Assembly: GCA_016462905.1 (NCBI GenBank) | Contig: JAEMSI010000008.1 | Span: 1-54,579 of the forward strand | DNA: 54,579 nt | DNA from: Polynucleobacter sp. | Lineage (GTDB): Bacteria > Pseudomonadota > Gammaproteobacteria > Burkholderiales > Burkholderiaceae | Reading direction: 5' to 3' | Notes under the pieces: generated by a model | What the model was told of the DNA's origin: nothing | What the model saw: only the letters and a program-made list of their open reading frames with translations | The model's database searches: none | Part shown: positions 25,814-33,496 of the stretch, piece by piece | Numbering within the stretch: the first letter of the stretch is position 1 | Layout of the letters: the number at the start of each line of letters is the position of its first letter | Program-made: the position numbers and the translations under genes

Positions 25814-26935
25814 ATGTTTTCTAGCATGAATCAGACTTTATCTAAAGTCTTAGCGGTAGTTGCTGTTTCTCTATTTGGCGTAGGCATGGCGCAAGCGCAA
25901 GGAGCCGATTATGGCAAACCTGGTTCGCCGATTAATTTAGTAGTGGGCTATCAACCTTATTACACAGAATCGTGGTCGGGTGTGATCATGCGCGGTAAAA
26001 AGTTTTATGAAAAATATTTACCCAAAGGTTCGAAAGTCGATTTTGAAATCGGTTTACAAGGCGCGATTATTGTTAACAATATGTTAGCCGGTAAACAGCA
26101 AATTGGTTATATGGGCGATATGCCTGCGATTGTTTCCACCACCAAATCTGAAGTGGCCGATATTCGCTTAATCGGGGTTTTGGGTATTAGTAATGATATG
26201 TGTAACGTGTTCTTAAGTAGCGTAGACGCACCTGCTTTTAAAACACCTAAAGATGCTCTGAAATGGATGAATGGTAAAAATATCGCTTCTCCAAAAGGCG
26301 CTTGTTCAGATCGCTTTGTTCAAGAGACCTTTACGAAAGAGGGCATTAAACCTGAAAACTATTTAAATCAAAATATTGAAGTAATTACGAGTAATTTCAG
26401 AGCGAAAAAAATTGACGCAGCCGCTATTTGGGAGCCAACTGCTACTCGCTTAGTTGAAGAGGGCCTTGCAAAACGCGTTGCTTCGGGTTATTCGGTAGGC
26501 GTGAGCGATGGTGCATTTTTAGCGATGCGGGCTGACTTAATTAAAGCCAGACCTGATGTTGCACAAGCTTGGATGAATGCTGAATTGGATGCTCAATTAT
26601 TCTTGGCTGATCCTAAAAATGCTAAAGAAATTATTGATATTGCGATGTCGGTAACCACTGGCTTTACACGCGCCTCGATTTCGAGAGCCTTGTATGGCCA
26701 AAGTGCTGACCAAAATGGTAGCTTGGTTCGCTTTACCTTGCCCTTTACTTTCACTCCTGATGCTAAAAAATTGCTGACAACAGCAACCACCTTCTTAAAA
26801 GACATGAAGTCAATTAATGTGGCCGAATTAAGAAGCGATGCTTTGGTTACTGAGTTTGCTGACAATGCATTAAAGGCGCGCAATCTTAAGGCGCCAGTTG
26901 GAAGCGTCCCTGTGATCAATCCTCCGCCGAATTAA
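25814..26935 (+). CDS. NitT/TauT-family ABC transporter periplasmic binding protein
   Basis: A 373-residue binding protein with a signal peptide (VLAVVAVSLFGVGMAQAQ, cut about residue 29) and an NMT1/SsuA-like fold (INLVVGYQPYYTESWSGVIM, AAAIWEPTATRLVEEGLAKR). A strong ribosome site TTAGGAGG precedes ATG 25814. The family binds taurine, alkanesulfonates, nitrate or cyanate. Located between the oxygenase and the membrane genes, it likely captures the oxygenase substrate, for which a small sulfonate is the best guess. A clear terminator follows, giving extra expression of this gene over the membrane components. Confidence 0.87.
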   Translation: MFSSMNQTLSKVLAVVAVSLFGVGMAQAQGADYGKPGSPINLVVGYQPYYTESWSGVIMRGKKFYEKYLPKGSKVDFEIGLQGAIIVNNMLAGKQQIGYMGDMPAIVSTTKSEVADIRLIGVLGISNDMCNVFLSSVDAPAFKTPKDALKWMNGKNIASPKGACSDRFVQETFTKEGIKPENYLNQNIEVITSNFRAKKIDAAAIWEPTATRLVEEGLAKRVASGYSVGVSDGAFLAMRADLIKARPDVAQAWMNAELDAQLFLADPKNAKEIIDIAMSVTTGFTRASISRALYGQSADQNGSLVRFTLPFTFTPDAKKLLTTATTFLKDMKSINVAELRSDALVTEFADNALKARNLKAPVGSVPVINPPPN

Positions 26936-26945
26936 ACTGAGTGAG

Positions 26946-26970
26946 CCCCCTTTCAACAGGGGGTTTTTTT
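26946..26970 (+). terminator. Intrinsic terminator after the binding-protein gene
   Basis: Stem CCCCCT (26946-26951) with AGGGGG (26958-26963), loop TTCAAC, then seven T residues. It lies 10 nt after the binding-protein stop and before the permease genes, as often seen where the binding protein must be in excess. Confidence 0.85.
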
Positions 26971-26981
26971 CAATCCCTTAT

Positions 26982-26989
26982 TTATCAAA
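26982..26989. promoter_or_regulatory. Candidate operator, TTATCAAA
   Basis: TTATCAAA within the 13-mer TTTATCAAATGAT (26981-26993), which occurs identically at 38041-38053 in the folD/MFS intergenic region. Here it sits between the terminator and the first permease gene, where an internal promoter is expected. Binding is inferred. Confidence 0.4.
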
Positions 26990-27022
26990 TGATTTTTACT
27001 ATTACACCTGAATTGCTTTATA

Positions 27023-27910
27023 TTGGCTGTACCCCTTCAATATTGGAATTTTAAATTGGCCACTCCTGCTTCATTAACAGTTCAAATGCGTGAAATTCCG
27101 ATTTTGCGGGCATTTTTCACGCCACGTTTATATCTGATGTTTATTGGTTTTGCTTTGTTTTTGGCGTTCTGGCATTTGGCCGTGGACGTGTGGAAATTAC
27201 CCCGATTTTCACAAATGCCAGGATTGAAGACGGTGGTCACCGAATGGATTAACCCGAGTCCAGTTTATGGCATTTCGATCTACGAACCTGAGTATTACAA
27301 GCATATTCTGGCTAGTTGCTTGCGGGTTTTTGTGGCCTTTGCTTTGGCCACGGTGCTGGGTGTGCCGTTGGGTTTATTTTTAGGCTGGTCTAAAAAATTC
27401 AGAGAATATGTTTTTCCTGTATTTGAAATGTTACGGCCGATTCCCATTTTGGCTTGGGTGCCATTGGCCATCATTATGTTTACTGGCTTAGAGACGCCGG
27501 TTATTTTCTTGGCCTTTTTGGCCTCCTTTTTTGTGACATCGCTCAACACCATGTTAGGGGTTGAGTCTATCGATGAGTCCTATTTCAGGGCGGCCCAATG
27601 TTTGGGAGCCAATAATCGACAGGTATTTACCAATGTGGTGATTCCGGGAGCAACCCCCTTTATCTTTACTGGCTTGCAGATCTCGATTGGTGTTTGTTGG
27701 TTCTCATTGGTTGCGGCCGAAATGGTCTCAGGCCAATTTGGACTGGGTTACATCATTAATACGTCATACACCAACGTTCGCTACCCCACCATCATTATTG
27801 GCATGATTACTTTGGGTGCAGTGGGTTATTCAACCAGCGCGCTTGTTCGTATGGTTGGAAATCATTTAATGAAGTGGCGCATGCGCGAGCTTGCTCTTGG
27901 CGGCAATTAA
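27023..27910 (+). CDS. NitT/TauT-type ABC permease 1
   Basis: A 295-residue permease from TTG 27023 (or 274 residues from ATG 27086; neither has a good ribosome site). About six helices follow a short cytoplasmic tail. The EAA loop is SYFRAAQCLGANNRQVFTNV, and VFEMLRPIPILAWVPLAIIM is the conserved SsuC/TauC region. It has a partner permease (28766-29584) of similar length but different sequence, so the channel is probably a heterodimer. Confidence 0.86.
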   Translation: MAVPLQYWNFKLATPASLTVQMREIPILRAFFTPRLYLMFIGFALFLAFWHLAVDVWKLPRFSQMPGLKTVVTEWINPSPVYGISIYEPEYYKHILASCLRVFVAFALATVLGVPLGLFLGWSKKFREYVFPVFEMLRPIPILAWVPLAIIMFTGLETPVIFLAFLASFFVTSLNTMLGVESIDESYFRAAQCLGANNRQVFTNVVIPGATPFIFTGLQISIGVCWFSLVAAEMVSGQFGLGYIINTSYTNVRYPTIIIGMITLGAVGYSTSALVRMVGNHLMKWRMRELALGGN

Positions 27911-27931
27911 TTTTTTTTACTGATTCTAAAA

Positions 27932-28762
27932 ATGTCTATTCAAACACGCGGTCAAATATCCATCAATGATGTAGTCAAGGTCTATGATCCTGAGGGCGCA
28001 GCGGTGATGGCGGTAGACCACTGCTCTCTAGAAATCGCTGCTGGCGAAATTTGTATGATCGTAGGACCATCGGGTTGTGGCAAAACGACTTTATTAAATG
28101 CGATTGCTGGTTTTCATAGTATTGATAGTGGCAGTATCACCATGGACGGTCAGTTATTATGCGGACCCGGCAAACCCAAGGCGACTCCTGGATCCGATCG
28201 CATTGTAGTTTTTCAAAATGGCGCTTTATTTCCCTGGAAAAATGTACTCGATAATGTGATGTTTGGCCCAGTGATGACGGGTAGCATGCCGATCAAGGAG
28301 GCGAAAGAAAAAGCCTTGTCGATGATGGCCGATGCAGGTTTATCGGGAACTGAAAATAATTTTCCTGGTGAGCTCTCTTCGGGTGTGAGACGTCGCGTTG
28401 AAATCGTGCGGGCTCTGATGAATGATCCGAGTGTTTTGCTTTTAGATGAACCGTATCGCGCTTTAGATTCTCTAACCAAATCGGTAATGCACGAAGCCTT
28501 ATTGGATATTTATTACAAAAATAAAGTCACCATCTTCTTTATTACTCACGACTTACAAGAAGCATTATTTTTAGGTAATAAGGTAGCAATTATGACGAGC
28601 AGACCCTGTAAGCCTAAGAAAGTACTCACAGTCGATATTCCCTATCCTAGAAGTTATAGCGTGGTTACAGATAAACGCTTTAGAGATTTGATGGAAGAAA
28701 CCAGCGAAGCAGTCCATGAAGAAGCTAAAAAGTCCTTTGCGGCTGGCGAGAAAGAGGGCTAA
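27932..28762 (+). CDS. NitT/TauT-type ABC ATPase 1, degenerate signature motif
   Basis: A 276-residue ATPase. Walker A GPSGCGKT (45-52), Q-loop VFQNGALFPW (93-102), Walker B LLLDEPYRALD (169-179) and H-loop ITHD (H206) are intact. The signature, however, reads LSSGV (148-152) in place of LSGGQ. The second ATPase has the opposite pattern (good signature, no H-loop histidine), so the pair should form one consensus and one degenerate ATP site. Encoded 21 nt after permease 1. Confidence 0.9.
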   Translation: MSIQTRGQISINDVVKVYDPEGAAVMAVDHCSLEIAAGEICMIVGPSGCGKTTLLNAIAGFHSIDSGSITMDGQLLCGPGKPKATPGSDRIVVFQNGALFPWKNVLDNVMFGPVMTGSMPIKEAKEKALSMMADAGLSGTENNFPGELSSGVRRRVEIVRALMNDPSVLLLDEPYRALDSLTKSVMHEALLDIYYKNKVTIFFITHDLQEALFLGNKVAIMTSRPCKPKKVLTVDIPYPRSYSVVTDKRFRDLMEETSEAVHEEAKKSFAAGEKEG

Positions 28763-28765
28763 TCC

Positions 28766-29584
28766 ATGATCCGTTCATTACAAAATTTCTTATTTAATCA
28801 GTCGTCTCGGCGCGGCGTGGTTGCAATCATTGTTTTTCTGATTTTTTGGGAAATCTGCTCACGTTCGGCTGGATGGTTTGGAGTTCAAGTGCCCTGGATT
28901 GGAAAAATTCCAGCCCCATCTAGTGTTTTATCCGCATGGATCCCGATGCTATCGGATCCTGGCTATTGGATGAGCTGGTATTTAAGTAGCAAACGCGTTT
29001 TTACTGGTTTTATAGCGGCGATGATCATTGGTATTCCGTTTGGCTTAATGTTGGCGATTAATCGCACCGCCTATGGCGTGATGTTTCCCACTTTTGAAGT
29101 GTTGCGGCCAATTCCACCCTTGGCATGGGTACCGGCATCCATCATCTTTTGGCCCACCGCTGAAATGTCGATTTCGTTCGTCACCTTTTTAGGCGCGTTT
29201 TATACGATTGTGATTAACGTATTAGGCGGCGCACAATCGATTGACCAACGCTTTTTCCAAGCGGCGCGCTCCATGGGATCATCCCAGTTCGATATTTTTA
29301 AACGAATCGTCTTGCCTGGCACCGTGCCATCGATCGCCGTTGGCGCTGCAGTAGGCATGGGGATTACGTGGGAAGTGGTAGTGGCTGCTGAAATGATTTC
29401 GGGCGGTGGCGGTTCAGGCGGAGGAGGGGGCGGTGGTCTGGGCTTCTTTATTTGGAATTCCTACCTTGGCGGCTCTTATCAGTTAATTGTGGTCGGCATG
29501 ATTTCGATTGGAATCGCGGGTTATATCTCGAGCTCGATTATTCGCAAAATAGGCGAGTATTACACCCCTTGGACCCGCAGATAA
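28766..29584 (+). CDS. NitT/TauT-type ABC permease 2 with a polyglycine insert
   Basis: A 272-residue permease, 3 nt after ATPase 1. The conserved region FEVLRPIPPLAWVPASIIFW and EAA loop RFFQAARSMGSSQFDIFKRI are clear. Between two late helices it carries SGGGGSGGGGGGGLGFF, a run of about thirteen residues almost all glycine, where permease 1 has SGQFGLGYI. The insert lies at the outer end of the region facing the substrate path and is unusual for the family; it comes from a G-rich stretch at 29400-29440. Confidence 0.87.
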   Translation: MIRSLQNFLFNQSSRRGVVAIIVFLIFWEICSRSAGWFGVQVPWIGKIPAPSSVLSAWIPMLSDPGYWMSWYLSSKRVFTGFIAAMIIGIPFGLMLAINRTAYGVMFPTFEVLRPIPPLAWVPASIIFWPTAEMSISFVTFLGAFYTIVINVLGGAQSIDQRFFQAARSMGSSQFDIFKRIVLPGTVPSIAVGAAVGMGITWEVVVAAEMISGGGGSGGGGGGGLGFFIWNSYLGGSYQLIVVGMISIGIAGYISSSIIRKIGEYYTPWTRR

Positions 29585-29602
29585 TTAAATTGATATTAAA
29601 AA

Positions 29603-30466
29603 ATGACTAATCAAACTATTCCAACAGCCAGCGGCGAAATTGTTATTCAGTCGGTTAATAAATCATACGGTTACGGCAAAGATCTTAAAGAGGTAGTCAA
29701 AGATTGTTCTTTAACGATAGAAGCCGGTAAGTTATCAGTCATGATTGGTCCATCGGGATGCGGTAAAAGTACCCTGATTCGACTTTTAGCTGGCTTTGAA
29801 AAGCCCACTTCAGGCAACATCACGATTAATGGCAAGCCGATCACAGGTCCCAATAAAGACCGTTTGGTGGTTTTTCAGGAGAGCGCTTTATTTCCTTGGA
29901 TGACTACCGAGGAAAATATTTTGTATGGCCCCAAAGCGCGTGGCGAATTAAATCAAAAAAGCAAAGATTTAGCCGCGTTCTTAATTGATAAGGTTGGCCT
30001 CAATCAATTTAAGAGTAAATTCCCCAATCAGTTATCGGGCGGGATGCAACGGCGCGCTGAATTGGCGCGCGCTTTAATTAATCAACCCGAAGTGATGATT
30101 CTGGATGAGCCATTTCGCGGTTTGGATGAAATGAGCAAAGAATTAATGTGGGAGTACTACGCCAATTTATACGAAGAAAATAGGTTAACTAATTTCTTCG
30201 TTACTACCGATATTGACGAGGCTATCTTTTTAGCCGATCGTCTTATCATCATGACGAATATACCCACTCAGGTTGCCGAAATTATTGAGGTGAATATTCC
30301 AAGACCAAGAAGGTTGTCTGCATTATTTGAGTCGGATGAGGCCAATGATATTAAGATGCGTGCTTTAAAAATATTGCATCAAGAAGCCATGAAGTCATTT
30401 AAGAGTGGCAGTAAGGCCGCGGCTGATTTTATTGATGCATATTCGAAGCGGGCTACTAACGAATAA
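29603..30466 (+). CDS. NitT/TauT-type ABC ATPase 2, H-loop histidine missing
   Basis: A 287-residue ATPase. Walker A GPSGCGKS (49-56), Q-loop VFQESALFPW (90-99), signature LSGGM (144-148) and Walker B MILDEPFRGLD (165-175) are standard. The H-loop position reads VTTD (T202) where VTHD is expected. It complements ATPase 1, whose H-loop is intact but whose signature is altered. This is the pattern of heterodimeric ABC transporters with one catalytic and one regulatory ATP site. Confidence 0.9.
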   Translation: MTNQTIPTASGEIVIQSVNKSYGYGKDLKEVVKDCSLTIEAGKLSVMIGPSGCGKSTLIRLLAGFEKPTSGNITINGKPITGPNKDRLVVFQESALFPWMTTEENILYGPKARGELNQKSKDLAAFLIDKVGLNQFKSKFPNQLSGGMQRRAELARALINQPEVMILDEPFRGLDEMSKELMWEYYANLYEENRLTNFFVTTDIDEAIFLADRLIIMTNIPTQVAEIIEVNIPRPRRLSALFESDEANDIKMRALKILHQEAMKSFKSGSKAAADFIDAYSKRATNE

Positions 30467-30477
30467 AGCGGGCGCCC

Positions 30478-30678
30478 ATGTGGAATGACATCGTTGCCAC
30501 TGTATTAACGCGGGAGAATGTCATCGTTTTGGCGGTGTTAGGCGGGCTGTTTTCAATACCGCCGACCTTTTTTAAGGCAAAAATGAATGCGGTTTGGATC
30601 TTACGTTTAGGTCAAGTGAGTTATGTTTTTATGGGATTAAGTATGTTGGTATTTGTTTTTACGGGCTTACTAACTTAA
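30478..30678 (+). CDS. Small two-helix membrane protein
   Basis: A 66-residue protein with two hydrophobic segments (about 15-29, VIVLAVLGGLFSIPP, and 46-64, VSYVFMGLSMLVFVFTGLL) separated by a basic loop. It starts 11 nt after ATPase 2 and runs with the operon. No known family recognised. It could be a small accessory subunit of the transporter. Its codon use and helix pattern look like a real gene. Confidence 0.65.
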   Translation: MWNDIVATVLTRENVIVLAVLGGLFSIPPTFFKAKMNAVWILRLGQVSYVFMGLSMLVFVFTGLLT

Positions 30679-30728
30679 TTTTGTTATTGCTGTTTTAATT
30701 GCTGTTTTTTATTTGAGGAGATTTAAAA

Positions 30729-31601
30729 ATGTCGGATACCCCAGTCAAAAGAAAGAAGATGACCATTCCCCAGTTGGTGGAGAAAAAGAAGAAGAAAGAA
30801 CCGATCGTACAGCTGGCCGTATATGACTATGAAAATGCCATTATTGCTGACCGTTTAGGCATTGATATTCTCTGCGTAAGCGACACTGGTGGTATGGTGT
30901 TGTTCGGTCACGAGTCGACCACCTCTGTTTCCTTTGAGGAAGTGATGTTTATGGCTCAAGCGGTGAAGCGTGGTTCGCAATACGGCTTACGCATGGTCGA
31001 TATGCCTTACATGAGCTTCCATCTTTCTGAGCAACAAGCGGTTGATAACGCTGCTCAGTATGTTGCTAAGGCTGGCGCTGAAGTGATGAAATGCGAAGGC
31101 AATATCCATCATGCCCGTTATATTGAGGCGATTGTGAAAGCGGGTATTCCAGTTCAGGGACACATTGGGATTTGTCCGATGAGAATGCCGCAGTTGGGCG
31201 GTTTTGTGGCTCAAGGTAAAACAGCACAGCGCGCTAAAGAATTGGTAGAAGATGCGCAAGCATTCGTAGACGCAGGTTGTTTCTCTATCATGACTGAGGT
31301 TTGCACATCCGAAGTGAGCGAGTATTTGGCCGAAACCTTATCTGTACCCGTGATTAGCTTGGGTTCGGGCAATACTTCAGACGGCGTCCATATTATTGGT
31401 TCCGATTTGTTCCATTTGTATGAGAAGCATGTTCCCCGTCACTCGAAGATTTATTGTGACCTCGTTCCTATTTTGGAAAAGGGCTACACGGAATACATGA
31501 GCGATGTAAAAAATCGCGTTTATCCAGGCAAAGAGCACACTGTATTTATGGCTCCCGAAGAATTGGATAAGTTTAAGAAGATGGTGGGCTGGACAAAATA
31601 A
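30729..31601 (+). CDS. PanB-like ketopantoate hydroxymethyltransferase family protein
   Basis: A 290-residue TIM-barrel protein of the PanB family (E. coli PanB is 264). Active-site residues known from PanB are conserved: D52-T53 (GDS motif as SDT), D91, K121, E123, H145 and E190, plus GVYPGKEH-like YPGKEHTVF. PanB moves a hydroxymethyl group from methylene-tetrahydrofolate to an oxo acid. Its place in a C1/sulfonate operon, not with panC, and the changed residues around the substrate side (VLFGHESTTSVSFEE, GICPMRMPQL) suggest a different oxo-acid acceptor or donor. A Lys-rich N-terminal stretch (EKKKKKEP) is extra. A housekeeping PanB cannot be excluded. A terminator follows. Confidence 0.82.
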   Translation: MSDTPVKRKKMTIPQLVEKKKKKEPIVQLAVYDYENAIIADRLGIDILCVSDTGGMVLFGHESTTSVSFEEVMFMAQAVKRGSQYGLRMVDMPYMSFHLSEQQAVDNAAQYVAKAGAEVMKCEGNIHHARYIEAIVKAGIPVQGHIGICPMRMPQLGGFVAQGKTAQRAKELVEDAQAFVDAGCFSIMTEVCTSEVSEYLAETLSVPVISLGSGNTSDGVHIIGSDLFHLYEKHVPRHSKIYCDLVPILEKGYTEYMSDVKNRVYPGKEHTVFMAPEELDKFKKMVGWTK

Positions 31602-31612
31602 TCAGCACGAGT

Positions 31613-31642
31613 AAAAAAGGGATGCGTAGCATCCCTTTTTTT
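31613..31642 (+). terminator. Strong intrinsic terminator after the PanB-like gene
   Basis: GGGATGC (31619-31625) pairs with GCATCCC (31629-31635), extended by six A and seven T residues (31613-31618 and 31636-31642). Perfect stem and T-run; the A-run makes it usable on both strands. Confidence 0.92.
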
Positions 31643-31706
31643 ATGGATGCGATTCGAGAGATAGGTTAGTCAACTGAACTCCTTTTTTCTGGCGGGTACT
31701 GCGATT

Positions 31707-32429
31707 GTGGCAGGAACCTTTATTGGTTCGGTAGGGGTTGGTGGGGTTTTATTAATTCCTGCACTGATGGTGTTTGCTGGCCTGAATATTCATGAGGCGA
31801 GTGCGACTGCTTTATTTACCTTTTTTTTCACGGGCTTATTAGCCACGTATTTGTTTAAGAGGCGCGGCTCGATTAATTGGCGCATGTCGGCGATTGTCGG
31901 ACTAGGTGCATTGTTTACGAGTTATTTGGGAGCTTGGCTCAATAGCCTCACTCACGATGCCATTCTCAGCACGATTATTGGCGCATTGGTGGTGCTGGCG
32001 GGGGTTTGGGCCTTACGAACCCAATCAAACCACTCGAAAACGAATTTAGCGGCATCGGGAGTCGAAGATCAAAAGCGCTTTATAGCCTTGCTGTGCGTTG
32101 GTGTCGTGGCAGGATTTGGCTCGGGTTTATCGGGCGCTGGCGGACCCCTATTTTCAGTACCGCTGATGTTAGCTTTGAAATTTAATCCTTTGCTCAGTAT
32201 TGGCGTAGCGCAAATTTTGCAAATTGTGGCGGCTAGTTCGGGTTCCATCGCTAATTTTCAACATCAATTGATTCGAATCGATGTGGTTCTATTTATTTTA
32301 ATTTTTGAGTTAATTGGCATTGCGATTGGCGTAGTAATTGCCCATCGCGCCAATTTAAATGCGCTCAGAAAAGCCGCTGCCTGGTTATGCATTGTGGTGG
32401 GTGTGTATATGGTAATTAAACTTTTATAA
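31707..32429 (+). CDS. TauE/SafE family anion exporter
   Basis: An integral membrane protein of at least 240 residues with two related halves, each with the TauE glycine motif (GSVGVGGVLLIPAL near the start; GSGLSGAGGPLFSVPL near 140). TauE relatives export sulfite or sulfoacetate-like anions. GTG 31707 is the first standard start, but it cuts into the first helix: the upstream in-frame codons 31671-31706 (QLNSFFLAGTAI) look like the true beginning, perhaps from a rare CTG start. It likely exports excess sulfite or sulfate made by the oxygenase pathway. Confidence 0.82.
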   Translation: MAGTFIGSVGVGGVLLIPALMVFAGLNIHEASATALFTFFFTGLLATYLFKRRGSINWRMSAIVGLGALFTSYLGAWLNSLTHDAILSTIIGALVVLAGVWALRTQSNHSKTNLAASGVEDQKRFIALLCVGVVAGFGSGLSGAGGPLFSVPLMLALKFNPLLSIGVAQILQIVAASSGSIANFQHQLIRIDVVLFILIFELIGIAIGVVIAHRANLNALRKAAAWLCIVVGVYMVIKLL

Positions 32430-32442
32430 CGGGATTCATGCT

Positions 32443-33480
32443 TTGCCTACTCTAGAAAGTTATTTTCTGATTCAAAAAACACCCTTTTTACAAATGGAGA
32501 ATCTGGTCGTGCCAAGCCGCTTTACGACTACCGAAAGCGAGTATTGGGCGGTTCGCCAAGGGGTTGGTATCTTTGATTTTTCCTTTATGCGCTGTCTTGA
32601 AATTAGTGGCGCCGAAGCAGGACTTTTGATTGATCAGATTCAATGTCGCCCCAGAGCCGAATTAAAACAAAATCGTATTTTTTACACCATGGTGGTTAAT
32701 CCAGAAGGGCTGATTTTGCTGGACGCCACTTTATGGCGTCTCGCCGATGATCGCTATTGGTTAACGACGGGCAAATCGGTACTGGACTATATTCAGAGTT
32801 CGGCTAAATCATTTTCGAATGTCGTAGTTCGCGATATTTCAGATCAATTTCAGACGATTGCTGTGCAGGGCCCGCACTCTAAAAAAGCCTTGCAAGGCGC
32901 TTTTGGTTTAATGCCCGAGGATTTACCCGATTATTTTGGTTTCAAGCAAGTAAGCTGCTTAAGCAACATCATCACCGTGGCGCGTTTAGGGTATACCGGT
33001 GAACTGGGTTACGAGTTATTTGTTCCCAAATTTCAGGCGGTTCAAATCTGGGAATTATTAAAAAATAATCCCTTAGTGCCCGCTAAAGAATGTGGATTTT
33101 TAGCGGCCGATCAGTTGCGTATCGAAGCAGGATTTATTCTTTTCGTAAATGAGCTGCAGCAAGCGAGGCGTTTTTCTGAGTTGGGTTATGAGCGCTTTAT
33201 TGGAAGAGACGATATCGATCCCAAGCACGATTTTGTCTTGGTTGGTTTGTTGTTTCAGGATCAGTCTTCCACTTATGGCAGCGGCCCCAATCAAGTATTA
33301 CGTAAAGATGATTTGGTCCAGGTGACGAGCAGGGCTCATAGCCCTCGCTTGCATTGTGATGTGGGTCTCGGGTTCATTCATCGCAGTCAGTTTGTCGATG
33401 GAAAAAAGGCCCTAACGGAGATGTTAGAGCCTGTGACGATCAAAAAATTACCTCTCTATCGTCACGATAGAGAGGGTTGA
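32443..33480 (+). CDS. GcvT/DmdA-family tetrahydrofolate-dependent protein
   Basis: A 345-residue aminomethyltransferase-family protein, TTG start at 32443 (ATG at 32494 would lose conserved sequence). It has GcvT-like elements: AVRQGVGIFDFSFM (about 37-50), the NPEGLILLDATLWRL strand region with an aspartate at the folate-site position, and TVARLGYTGELGYELFVP (about 176-193). No glycine-cleavage partners are nearby, so it is not the T-protein of that system. DmdA- and LigM-type relatives move methyl groups to tetrahydrofolate. It may demethylate a pathway intermediate or bind the C1 unit. Its last codons form a terminator hairpin. Confidence 0.78.
   Translation: MPTLESYFLIQKTPFLQMENLVVPSRFTTTESEYWAVRQGVGIFDFSFMRCLEISGAEAGLLIDQIQCRPRAELKQNRIFYTMVVNPEGLILLDATLWRLADDRYWLTTGKSVLDYIQSSAKSFSNVVVRDISDQFQTIAVQGPHSKKALQGAFGLMPEDLPDYFGFKQVSCLSNIITVARLGYTGELGYELFVPKFQAVQIWELLKNNPLVPAKECGFLAADQLRIEAGFILFVNELQQARRFSELGYERFIGRDDIDPKHDFVLVGLLFQDQSSTYGSGPNQVLRKDDLVQVTSRAHSPRLHCDVGLGFIHRSQFVDGKKALTEMLEPVTIKKLPLYRHDREG
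33442..33475 (-). terminator. Terminator of the soxCD-like operon, embedded in the GcvT-like coding end
   Basis: CCTCTCTATCG (33451-33461) pairs perfectly with CGATAGAGAGG (33465-33475), loop TCA. On the - strand it is followed by AATTTTTTG (33442-33450 read in reverse), so it terminates the convergent cytochrome gene ending at 33497. The same bases encode the last residues of the GcvT-like protein. Confidence 0.8.
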
Positions 33481-33496
33481 TCGAATGATTAGTCGC

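Noticed and set aside
26989..27057. Possible leader peptide beginning ATGATTTTTACT before permease 1
   Set aside because: It has no ribosome site, and nothing in its sequence suggests a regulatory peptide.
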